Positions 43,569 through 53,260 of a stretch of DNA of 64,000 bases are shown here, one piece after another. The number at the start of each line of letters is the position of its first letter. Positions within the stretch are counted from its first letter, which is position 1. This stretch comes from Marasmius tenuissimus (taxonomy: Eukaryota > Basidiomycota > Agaricomycetes > Agaricales > Marasmiaceae), in contig JAQOTA010000050.1 of the NCBI GenBank assembly GCA_029532415.1, positions 1,736,001 through 1,800,000 of the forward strand, given 5' to 3'. The notes beneath the pieces were generated by a model. The model was not told the DNA's origin. It saw only the letters and a list, made by a program, of their open reading frames with translations, and did no database searches. Position numbers and translations under genes: made by a program.

Positions 43569-44440
43569 GCTGGCCTGGTGGTTGTACGATGACCTCGTCG
43601 TCGAAAGCATTCCAAGACAGAGGCATCCTGCGAGTGCTCCCTACGTCTCAGGCGAAGCATCGAGAATGAGATTTGAGTCGAAGATCAGTGACCGGTGAGT
43701 TGCAAGCCCCGACTGAAAACCTTGTTCTCATTTCCTTTTTCATCGACAGCAATCCCTCACCATGATGCATGACACCGCGCAATCTTTCGTCATCACCCGC
43801 CCGGATACCCAGAGTCCGAGAGCTCTGAGGGTGAACGAGTCCTTCATGTCAACTCCGTTACACGCATACGATGTCTACTCTACACCAGTTCTTGTTCCGT
43901 TTTTACCGACTCAACGCTTTTTCTTCTCGATACATTGCGAGCAAAAGAGTGTCCGAAAACGCTGGAACGGGTCTTCCTGAAGCGAAATCGACATATTGGG
44001 TGCGGTCGCAACGATTCGTTAATAGTGAATATTGTCTTCGATAAGTTGATGCAGGATGTGGTAGGGTGGACATTTGGCCATCTTTCGGGTCCTCAAAGTG
44101 GCCTGAACACGCCGAACACGCTGACTGCGTTCGAGTCGATGTTGTTGGAGGGTACTTTGGAGAAGGCTAATGGTCGGACGACTTCTACCCGGAGGAAACT
44201 GGCTGCACTGAGGGAAGATGATGAGAGGCATACGAGAGCGACGACAGGAGATATGGATGTTGATGGGGAGGACAAACCTGGTAAGTAAAAGAGCCTGCGA
44301 GATCTTTCCATAGAGCTGACTATTCCTCTCAGTAAACGACGCTATCGTGGCTGAGAGGGAGGGGTCGCGCAATACTCCCCCGGCTTTCGGAGCTACCACC
44401 AGAAATATGGAACGTTACAGTGGGGCCTGTAGGAGTAAAC
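43569..44440 (+). pseudogene. CBP80 pseudogene, unit A, 3' part
   Basis: Similarity to CBP80 resumes in exon 9 (GTTGTACGATGA, GGCGAAGCA), passes an intron-like GGTGAGTTGCAAG, and continues through exon 10. The best preserved stretch is around 44035-44280, which still reads VGWTFGHLSGPQSGL and GDMDVDGEDKPG. It ends in exon 12 (ATATGGAACGTTACAGTGGGG). Exon 11 is mostly deleted and several frameshifts are present, so it cannot encode CBP80. Confidence 0.85.
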
Positions 44441-44892
44441 CGCAAGTTGCTTCCTTGTCCTATAATTCAAGTCAGTGTTGACGATGTATGCTGTATAAAG
44501 TGATAGTACTCTTTGATATCCGGTGGGTTTCTTGTTCATTCTGCTTCCCGTTCTCTAATAGCTCGAGACTCGGGCCCAGGCCTCATGATGACCCGTAGGC
44601 GCTCTCTGCTTCACGTCCACCGCATAATTATAATCGTATTCCACTCAATCTCCACGGTCCTCCACGATCTGTGTCACTGTCCATCACTGGTCACACAGCT
44701 AAAGCAACGTGCCCTCCGCACCACAACCTTAATCGCCGCCGCCCCACCCCCTCGTTTTCTCTCCTTCCAAGATTGAGGAACCCCCCTTCTTTACCTTCCA
44801 CAACGTCCGCTTCTTCAATTTGCCGAGCCCAACCTTCGTGACCCCACCCAGACTCCTCGCCTGGTTGGCGCGCTCAACGCCCCCTCATGATC
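44441..44892. promoter_or_regulatory. Upstream region of NACHT copy B
   Basis: From about 44640 the sequence parallels the region upstream of NACHT copy A (30090-30265), including CTTCTTTACCTTC.ACAA and CAGACTCCTCGCCTG, so promoter and leader were duplicated with the gene. No TATA box is obvious. Left of it lies the tail of the CBP80 pseudogene. Confidence 0.5.
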
Positions 44893-45451
44893 ATGAGAGG
44901 GAGCACGATACAAAATCAACATTCGGGGTCGGGCCCGCAAAACAACAATAACGCTACGGGAACCCAAAACAACCACTTTGGGAACATCGTTAATACAGCA
45001 GCATGCAATCGTGAGTTCTTGGTTTCTTGATTCCACTGGGAAAAGACCTCAAACATGATACAGCACACAAAACCCTCCAGGAGGCAGTCGCGGACGTCGG
45101 AGCTTCCCATAACGCAGAGCAACAGTATTTGCGAGGGGAATGTCTCGAAAAAACTCGTGAGGAAGTCCTCAGGATTATTTGGGAGTGGATGTCAGCGAAA
45201 GGGGGGGAGAAATCAATCTGCTGGCTCTGGGGAACGACAGGTGTTGGGAAAAGCGCCATTGCTATGACCGTTGCCAAAGCCCGTGAGCAGGATGGCCTCC
45301 CAGTCTCCTCGTTCTTCTTCTTCCGAACCGATCCAAAACGCAACGTCCCCGATGCCCTCGTACTCAGCATAGCGTATGGTCTAGTCACGACAGTGCCATT
45401 CATGCGTTATCTCATTAAATGGAGAATTTGGAGAAATCCCGAGGTTTTGAG

Positions 45452-45775
45452 TGTAGAAGCAATAATAAGTAATCTATTCTCAGTACGTGGGGGAACGACT
45501 GGAGATACTACTGTACCTGTAGAAGCAATAATAAGTAATCTATCTACAAGGACAATCAGTATAGTAATGAATCAAGAATAACCAGGACACTCACTCTCAG
45601 TACGTGGGGGAACGACTGAGAGTGCGTGGAGGCTGGGACGGAACTATAAACTAGGGTTCGGAAGAAAGAAAACCATGAAAAATAAAGAGGGTGATGATAA
45701 ATAGTGTCGACCGATCACGATGATCGAAACAGGGCGTGCGCCACCCATTTGCCAATTCACGTCTGTTCCTCAACA
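45452..45775 (-). repeat. LTR (3' LTR of the element)
   Basis: 324 bp. Within it TGTAGAAGCAATAATAAGTA occurs twice and CAGTACGTGGGGGAACGACT occurs twice, so the LTR itself contains an internal partial duplication. Confidence 0.93.
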
Positions 45776-48700
45776 CTCCCCCTGGCGCCACGCCTCCTCC
45801 AATCCAGATTCATCATGCTAACAAACTTCTGATGTACAACCTTCGGAAGTGGCTTGGTAAGAATGTCGGCAATATTATTGTGTGTCGAGATGGGCGAAAC
45901 TGAGATTTCCTTGTCCTGAACACGATCACGGACATAGTGGAAACGGATATGAATGTGTTTCGTGAGACCGTGGTGCTTCGTCGTCTCGGTGAGGCTGATA
46001 GAACCCAGGTTGTCGCAGTGTAAGTCAAAAGGGAGATCTTGTGATAGGGATACTTCGTCGAGCCAGTGTTTCATCCACATAGCTTGTTGTGATCCTCGTG
46101 CCAAAGACACGTATTCCGCCTCAGTTGACGATAAGGCTACAAACGGCTGTCTTTTGGATGACCACGACACTGGCGCCCCGCCCATGAAGAAGATGTAGCC
46201 CGAGGTAGAACGCCGAGTATCAATGCATCCTGCCCAGTCCGCATCAACCCATCCCTGCGGCTTCAACCCAGAGCCTGGTGATCCGTCACCATTGGCCTTG
46301 AAGAGTAACCCATAATCGAGAGTACCCCGAACATAACGACAGAGACCAACCAGCAGGTTCCAATGCTCCGGACCAGGGTTCGCCTGGACCTGGCCCAATA
46401 CGCTGCAACCGTATGATATGTCAGGTCGAGTTCCTGTACTCCCCCATAATAGCATGCCCAGTATCGGTCGGTACGGTTTCCCCTTCATGAACTTCACTTC
46501 TTCGTCAGATAGGGGATCTAAGCGTGCTCGGACCTGGACCTTGGGCGGAAGCGGGGTATCGAGAGGGTAGAGTTCCCAGAGACCGAAGTGTTTCAGGCCC
46601 TTCTCGAAGTATACTGACTGATTTACCGAGATATCGCCGTTTGGGAGGTGTTCGACCGTCAGACCAAGGAGTAAGTCGAGTTCAACCTCTTTGAGATCCC
46701 ATTTCTTCGCAAATTCCTCCACTACACGATTTGCCTCAGGAGTCGAAGATGATGATCCATACACGTCGTCTGTATGAGTTGAAGTAATGGTGTATTCAGT
46801 GGGAGATATTCGTGAGCGGATGCATGGGTCGGCTTTCGATGAGTAATAGCCCAAGTCGGTGAATCCTTGATCGAGGAGTTTGAACCATAAATGTCCTGAC
46901 TGGACAAGGCCGTATAGCGGAAGTTTCAGCAAGCAAACCTTATCTTCCTCCCCCTGCTTGATGAAACCCTTCGGTTGCTTCATGTATACCGGCCGGTCCA
47001 ACTTCCCGTTCAAGTAGGCTGCGGAGAAGTCAAATTGCCGGGGAACTAAACCCTTAACAGCAGTGACGGCAAAAACCATCCGCACAGACTCCATTCGTGC
47101 AACCATGGCCCATCCTTTCTCATAATCTACCCCAGCAATCTGGCGGTTCCCACAAGCAACTAACCTTGCCTTCAGTTTCACCAACTTCCCTTCGCCATCA
47201 ACCTTCACATCATAAACCCACATACAATCAATCACATTCGCCCCTTCTGGCGGATCAACTAGCTCCCAAGTGCCCCGTTCAACATGGGTATTGTACTCGG
47301 CTGTCATAGCTGGCCCCCATGTCTCCCAATCAGCATTGTGGAACGATGATGGAATAGGCACATCACCCGCAGCTTTGACCTCGCTAGCCAAGGAGTAGTA
47401 CTCCGACATCACCACACCCGGGTTCGTGCTTGGATCTGCGATATCCGTAATGTTCCCCGTGGGGTAGGCATCGAATCGCCAGTCCTGCTCGGCATCACGA
47501 GTCTCCCGTTCACGGCGACCTGGTTCACTGGCGAGCAGCATCGCAGCTGTAGGCTTCGCAGCGAGACGGTCTGAGCGACGTGGCACAGGAACATGGGCTC
47601 CAGGAGGATTTGCGAGGCGGTTAGATCGTCGAGGCGCAGGCAATTGTACAGGTGGTTGTGAGGTAGGAAGAAGCGGAGACGATGGTGGTGAGGGAGTGAG
47701 AGGCGGCAGCGATCCTGAGAAGGGTGACTGAGGAGGTGTTTGGTACTGGGTATCCTCAGGCTCGGATGGTGTGTCTGGGGGTAGCTCTGCCCGGTTAGGC
47801 TCCTGCATGCTGTCTTCATTGTCGAATTTTGACGGTCGAGTTCGATGTGCAGTTCCTTCTTCAAACACGACATCCCGAACCTCAAAAATCCGGTTTCGAG
47901 CAGGATCCCATATGCGATACCCCCGTCTATCCATGTATCCCACCAGCACCCCTTTCCAGCTCTGGCGACCGAGTTTCCCTTCCTTCCGGTCTAAGTCCTT
48001 CACCCATACATCTGACCCCCATCTCCGAAGATGCGAAATGTTCAACTTTGTGTCCTTCCCATACCACATTGCCCACGGAATCTTGTCGGGGTGACGAGAC
48101 GAAGGGATGAAACCCCGCACGTAACAGTGTGCAGCGACCGATTCAGCCCACCAGTCTTTCGACATACCCGAGTCGATCAACTGAGTACGGGCACCTTCAA
48201 TGATGGTACGGTTCCCTCGTTCCACATGACCATTGGCTGACGAAGAGGCTTTCGGCACTTTCTCCATCAGAATTCCATGTTCCTCGCAGTACGCTGTGAA
48301 TAGGGCGTTGTCAAACTCCTTCCCCATATCAAATCGAACCCGTTTCAGCTTCCGACCAGTCTGCTTCTCTGCCATGACACGAAACTTGATGAATGTTTCA
48401 AGAAGGGTTTCGGCGTCTTTGGATGCAAGGAAATATGGAATCTTGACCGCGGTACCACCGTCGGCACATAGGAAGAGGTAATAAGCCCCCCCACGACTCC
48501 TTGTTCGAGATCTTCCCCATAAGTCCAAACTAACTCGTTCGAGTGGCTCGGTCTCCGGAATAACCGTATCATCAAAGGGCCTTCTGGTAAGCTTCCCATA
48601 GATACAGTCCTCGCAATGCCCGCTAACCTTCCGCTCTGTAATCACTAGGCCATCAACAAGTGATTTCTCTGCCATCCGCCTGATGGTTTTGACATCTCCA

Positions 48701-50289
48701 TGACCCAAACGTACGTGCCACATCTCGAGACCAACTGGCTTGTTCTGAGAGCGAGCACCATGTACAGCAGCCGCTACGGGTGCATCGACCACGTCGACTG
48801 AGTATAATGTTGATGATCCCTTCTTGCTATGAAGACGACCATCCACCACAGTACGTCCTGACTTCGGTTCGCGCACTGTCATCAACCCACTCCCCCAGGT
48901 CCCATTGTATCCCCTCGCATCCAAATGTGGCAGAGATATCAGATTCATGGTGAAGGACGGAGTGTATAGAGCCTTCAGAAGGACACGGCGAACGGTTCCA
49001 TCTGCCATCCGCACATCAAATTTGGCTACGCCTTCTCCCTCAACCCGGAAAACTGCGTCTGTAGTATTTCCCTCCCTCCTGCATTCCTGAAAATTGATGA
49101 ATCTGCCACGTTCAGCAACACAGCTTTCACTGGCCGCACTATCGAGATATGTGGGAAATGTACGGCTGTGATTCGGTGGTGACGATACCGCATTACATTC
49201 GACCATAGTAGCTAGTACGTAGTTCAATAATGTACTTTCCCCCTCAATCACCACTCCAGTATCTGTCCCTCGCAGTCCAGATCTGTAGAGTAGGTGTCGA
49301 TTAGAGATCGAAGCACACGATGAGATTGAACACGCACCGCTGGTGGTGAAGTCGCCGAGACAATAAGTTTCGATAGGAGTGGGATTGACGACCGCTGCTG
49401 CAGTGGGCATAGAGGGTGTTGCTTTGGATGTGGATGAGGGTGCTGTATATCCCTTGGGCTCCTTCCCTTTTGGGGCCTCCCACCACGACGGAGCCTTCCC
49501 TTCTTTACCACCACCCGCTGCCCAACAATTTGCACGAGTGTGACCAGGTACATCACAGTTGTCGCAAATGGTCTGGTTTCTGGGTCGATTGTTCTTGCGG
49601 CGGTTGCCACAATGTTCGCAGATGGGGGCGGCAAAAGCAGAAGGATCATTGGACGAAGACTTAGGCTGGCTCTTCGTTGAATATCCCCAGTACTCGCGGA
49701 TTAGGTGTTGGACCTCGTCAAGGTCATTCTTGCCCATCAAGTTCTGCATAAGAAGGGCATGGGAGTCGGGAAGGGAATCGAGGGTAATTGAGATCATGTC
49801 TTCATCGGAGACTTCGCATCCAACGTCATCGGCATCTTGGCGGAGTGCAGTGAGGGTGTCCAGGTGGTCTTCTAGGTTCCCTCCATCCTCGAGCTTCTCA
49901 GCCTCCAACTTCTTTCGAGCAGCCATCTGCATCATTTTGGAGGTGCGCTCGAATTTGGCCTTCAACTTGCTTGACATCACCACAGCTCCCATAGTCGGCT
50001 TCAGTCCGTGAGCGCTCGGGTTCTCCACGTTCTGATAGATAATCGACGATACATGGCCTTCGCGGTATTGCCACTCTTCGAGCGTGGGAGTCGATGAATT
50101 TACGGGCGTCGAAGTGGCGAGGAGTTGAGAAGGAGTGGTAGGTAGGGGGATGGTTCCATTGAGATAACCTTCGAGACCCTTGCCTCTGCATTTACTGACG
50201 ACGAGGTCTCGCCAGCGTGGATAATTCGAGGCATTTTTGAGTCGATACTCGGACGGGAATTCGGGGACGTTGCCGAGAGAACCGGACAT
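45757..50289 (-). CDS. Ty1/copia Gag-Pol polyprotein
   Basis: An uninterrupted 1510-residue frame starts at the ATG at 50287-50289 and runs slightly into the LTR. Domain order is that of copia: gag; CCHC zinc knuckle CDNCDVPGHTRANC at residues 242-255; aspartic protease YLDSAASESC; integrase with the H-H-C-C zinc site (HVRLGHGD...CEDCIYGK) and a D,D-35-E core; reverse transcriptase (CLLKLPLYGLVQSG, active-site THTDDVYG); and RNase H (DADWAGCIDTRRSTSGY, ALSSTEAEY). The residue before the catalytic Asp pair departs from the usual YVDD. One frame for Gag and Pol, with no frameshift, is common in copia elements. It copies its RNA into DNA and integrates it into the host genome. Confidence 0.95.
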   Translation of the reverse strand: MSGSLGNVPEFPSEYRLKNASNYPRWRDLVVSKCRGKGLEGYLNGTIPLPTTPSQLLATSTPVNSSTPTLEEWQYREGHVSSIIYQNVENPSAHGLKPTMGAVVMSSKLKAKFERTSKMMQMAARKKLEAEKLEDGGNLEDHLDTLTALRQDADDVGCEVSDEDMISITLDSLPDSHALLMQNLMGKNDLDEVQHLIREYWGYSTKSQPKSSSNDPSAFAAPICEHCGNRRKNNRPRNQTICDNCDVPGHTRANCWAAGGGKEGKAPSWWEAPKGKEPKGYTAPSSTSKATPSMPTAAAVVNPTPIETYCLGDFTTSGACSISSCASISNRHLLYRSGLRGTDTGVVIEGESTLLNYVLATMVECNAVSSPPNHSRTFPTYLDSAASESCVAERGRFINFQECRREGNTTDAVFRVEGEGVAKFDVRMADGTVRRVLLKALYTPSFTMNLISLPHLDARGYNGTWGSGLMTVREPKSGRTVVDGRLHSKKGSSTLYSVDVVDAPVAAAVHGARSQNKPVGLEMWHVRLGHGDVKTIRRMAEKSLVDGLVITERKVSGHCEDCIYGKLTRRPFDDTVIPETEPLERVSLDLWGRSRTRSRGGAYYLFLCADGGTAVKIPYFLASKDAETLLETFIKFRVMAEKQTGRKLKRVRFDMGKEFDNALFTAYCEEHGILMEKVPKASSSANGHVERGNRTIIEGARTQLIDSGMSKDWWAESVAAHCYVRGFIPSSRHPDKIPWAMWYGKDTKLNISHLRRWGSDVWVKDLDRKEGKLGRQSWKGVLVGYMDRRGYRIWDPARNRIFEVRDVVFEEGTAHRTRPSKFDNEDSMQEPNRAELPPDTPSEPEDTQYQTPPQSPFSGSLPPLTPSPPSSPLLPTSQPPVQLPAPRRSNRLANPPGAHVPVPRRSDRLAAKPTAAMLLASEPGRRERETRDAEQDWRFDAYPTGNITDIADPSTNPGVVMSEYYSLASEVKAAGDVPIPSSFHNADWETWGPAMTAEYNTHVERGTWELVDPPEGANVIDCMWVYDVKVDGEGKLVKLKARLVACGNRQIAGVDYEKGWAMVARMESVRMVFAVTAVKGLVPRQFDFSAAYLNGKLDRPVYMKQPKGFIKQGEEDKVCLLKLPLYGLVQSGHLWFKLLDQGFTDLGYYSSKADPCIRSRISPTEYTITSTHTDDVYGSSSSTPEANRVVEEFAKKWDLKEVELDLLLGLTVEHLPNGDISVNQSVYFEKGLKHFGLWELYPLDTPLPPKVQVRARLDPLSDEEVKFMKGKPYRPILGMLLWGSTGTRPDISYGCSVLGQVQANPGPEHWNLLVGLCRYVRGTLDYGLLFKANGDGSPGSGLKPQGWVDADWAGCIDTRRSTSGYIFFMGGAPVSWSSKRQPFVALSSTEAEYVSLARGSQQAMWMKHWLDEVSLSQDLPFDLHCDNLGSISLTETTKHHGLTKHIHIRFHYVRDRVQDKEISVSPISTHNNIADILTKPLPKVVHQKFVSMMNLDWRRRGARGSVEEQT

Positions 50290-50327
50290 GACTGAAGAAT
50301 AGCAGCGACTAGCTCTGACTGCGAATC

Positions 50328-50651
50328 TGTAGAAGCAATAATAAGTAATCTATTCTCAGTACGTGGGGGAACGACTGGAGATACTACTGTACCTGTAGAA
50401 GCAATAATAAGTAATCTATCTACAAGGACAATCAGTATAGTAATGAATCAAGAATAACCAGGACACTCACTCTCAGTACGTGGGGGAACGACTGAGAGTG
50501 CGTGGAGGCTGGGACGGAACTATAAACTAGGGTTCGGAAGAAAGAAAACCATGAAAAATAAAGAGGGTGATGATAAATAGTGTCGACCGATCACGATGAT
50601 CGAAACAGGGCGTGCGCCACCCATTTGCCAATTCACGTCTGTTCCTCAACA
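50328..50651 (-). repeat. LTR (5' LTR of the element)
   Basis: 324 bp, no difference found by eye from the LTR at 45452-45775. Transcription of the element would start here and run leftward. Confidence 0.93.
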
Positions 50652-52760
50652 TGAGGGCGACGCTGGAAGTTCAGTTACGTGAACTCGTCCTCAGACCTAC
50701 CTGGCAATGGGAGTGGCTCAGATGTGTTTGGGTTTTCCTCCTGCGAGTAGTGTGCTTGTTACTTTCAAGCATCGTGCCATCGGACATTGTATGGGCGCTC
50801 ATTGCTATGCTGCCCTTGCACGTGCCGAACATGGTTGTCATCATCGACGGATTGGACGAATGCGGGGATCAAAAAGCTCAGTTGCGCATTCTCGACATCG
50901 TTCAGGCTGCAGTGCAACAAGCTCCACTATTCCCATTCCGTTTCCTGATCTGCAGTCGTCCAGAGGCTTGGATCCGGGAAGCGTTCGCCCCTCCGAAAAC
51001 GGAGACTTCATCGAAACCCCCAGGGAAACCTTTATCAGACCTCTCAGAGGTTATCCCCCTGAACGACGATCTCAGTTCTGCTGAGGACATCAAGCTGTAC
51101 TACCGCCATCACTTCCAGGAGATTGTCAGCAGCGATCGGTACCGCCAAGTTTTCTCCGATCGGGCATGGCCCACGGAGGAGGAGCTCAACGCGTTAGTCT
51201 GTCACTCCTGTAGCCAATTCGTCTACGCGACGACTGTTGTTGGCTTCATAAAGAATGGAGATGATCCCGCAGAACAACTTGACCTCATTCTAAAAAACTC
51301 GCCACGCCAGCCAGAAACTTCACCCTACCGCGAGCTCGACAGACTGTACGATCTCATACTCGAGGCGGCCATTGACAAGGACAATCCGGGTCAGCGTGAG
51401 GAACTCCACTCCATCCTTACGGCCATCCTCGTCCTTCCAGAGTCAAAAGTTCCTCTACGCACAACCCCGGTGAATATTCAGCTGTTGCAGGATCTGCCCC
51501 GGGGACGAGTGTATTTAAGACTATGGAGAATGCACTCCATTCTAAAGATCGGCAGGACGGAATCGGAAGCGATCGCCCTACATCACACTTCGTTCCGAGA
51601 TTATCTAGTCGACCAGACAAGGTCAGGTCATTTCTATATCAACGTGGATTCCGAGATGCATAATATCCCTCGATGGCTCAGCCAGAATATCTCGACCGGG
51701 AAGATAGAGATGTACAGGTACGCAATCAATGAAAGTCTATCTCTGGACTTCATTATGAATCGCGACCATTCACTCACATACGTACACAGCGACCAACTCG
51801 GTAACAAGGAAGATTGGCTCTTCTTTACGGAATGGCTTGAATTTTCCAAATCCATATCCAAATCAACCAGGGCCCCACTATTGGATGATCTGTGGACCAT
51901 TGACCTTGCATCTCTATATCTGGCGAAGAGGGGATATTCTTGGGAAGGGTTGGAATTTCGAACTCTGGTACCATGGGTGTGGAGAGATCATGTGAGTTTC
52001 GCTACTCGCGTTTCCTGATTCTGCTTGTCTGTGCGCTTATGATAGCTCTATCGCCAGGATGATCCCTGGGCCACCGAACATCTCACGCACATGCTTGAAA
52101 CACGTCCCGAGTGCTTCCATCTCGAATGGCCTCCGTCTTTGTCCCCACAAGACGATGCTGTGTACTGGGTTGTCCGGTTCGCCACAGGATGCGTGTGGCT
52201 GTCCCGACTAGGCGTGTCGTTACCGAGCGCGGAGCAACTACCACGTCTCACAGACTGCCATTGTGATCTTTCCAACGAGGGTGGTCCGCGCGCTCCAGGG
52301 CACCTTATATATCAGGATGCGTGCGTACATCTGGTGAAGGGCTTTGTCTCCCTTTTTGAGGAGCTTGTCCAGTGTGACTGGCGAGACCAAGAATCCATTT
52401 CTGACTTGATGTGTATCTTTCGGAATTTGACAGAATCGTCACTCTTAAAGCACTGTCGTCTTGATGCGGAGCTGCTTTTCCTCTGTCAGACTTTCCTTGA
52501 CCTCACAAAAAGCTGTCCACACATGAAGATATATTCCCTGGATGTCAATAAAGGAACGGAGAACTTGCTCAAGTGGATTGAGGTGGGTGCCATTGCCCTG
52601 CGTTCAATCGATTTTTACTGACTATGATACCGTATCAATCGTCTCTTGTTAGACTTTCCCGGCCGGTTTCTCTACGGAAGCTCAAGCTATGAAAACGCAG
52701 ATCCTTGCCTTGCCATGGGAGCAGCGGAGAATGGCACGTGAAAGACGTTGTGTCGCCTAA

Positions 52761-53260
52761 ATATTGTCGGGAATGGCTACAAGGGCAACTAAGATGATAG
52801 AAGGTGGAAGATGAGGTCACTGGGAAAGTCACGTCAATCATGATGTACAATACATAGCATTTGAACCCGCAAGTGCCCGCAGTAGTGAGGTACCTGGGGA
52901 GACTGAAGAACTATCCGTGAAGATCCTCAGTACTTAACATACCGGGGCGACTCACCAATGGGCGCGACCACTCTTTTCACAAGCTCCCCATTCAATTGAG
53001 TATTCGAACGACCTCAGGGTAGAGGACATAGGTATATCAGGATGCCATCCTGTATCATCGTATACGAACATGCAAGGGGCAGTGAACTTCGGTCTTGCGC
53101 CGATGATGAGGCGTTTAACATTTTGCTAAAACGTGGGCATATGCCGTGGAGAGATCGTGGATTTCGCATGTCGGACCACAGCGCTGAATATCTATCCGGG
53201 CGGCCTGCCTCATCCCTCGGCCACCATCTCCTCTCTCTATCCTCTCACCTCCCAGAGTCG
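52761..53260. promoter_or_regulatory. Spacer between NACHT B and the kinase-like gene
   Basis: This 500-bp stretch is missing from unit A, where the flanking exons are joined. It presumably contains the terminator of the NACHT gene and promoter of the next gene. No TATA box or other gene is recognised. Confidence 0.5.

Larger units (their letters stand above)
45452..50651 (-). mobile_element. Full-length Ty1/copia LTR retrotransposon, recently inserted
   Basis: Two 324-bp LTRs (45452-45775 and 50328-50651) appear identical by eye. They begin TG and end CA in both directions and enclose a single intact gag-pol frame on the minus strand. The 4-bp TGAG flanks both ends (45448-45451 and 50652-50655). 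A purine-rich tract, CCAGGGGGAG read on the minus strand (45776-45785), abuts the 3' LTR as a polypurine primer. The base run after the 5' LTR does not begin with TGG, so a full-length tRNA 3' end is not an obvious primer. Identical LTRs and an open frame indicate a young, possibly active element. Confidence 0.93.
44893..52760 (+). pseudogene. NACHT (STAND) NTPase, copy B, split by a retrotransposon
   Basis: Exons are 44893-45010, 45064-45451 continuing at 50652-51991 once the insertion is discounted, 52058-52582 and 52653-52760. An additional intron is possible near 51719-51790 but the frame is open there. The order matches copy A: Gly/Asn/Gln-rich N-terminus, Walker A GTTGVGKSA, Walker B VVIIDGLDECGD, CSRPEAWI and LHHTSFRDYL. 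The C-terminal part, frameshifted in A, is intact here, ending FSTEAQAMKTQILALPW before a TAA at 52758. A hydrophobic stretch absent from A lies just before Walker B (near 50725-50815). The only obvious lesion is the copia insertion in the codon row GAG GTT TTG AGG, so the gene was probably functional until recently. Confidence 0.8.

Noticed and set aside
47097..47309. Plus-strand frames within 45.8-50.2 kb
   Set aside because: They are antisense to the copia gag-pol frame, which accounts for the region fully.
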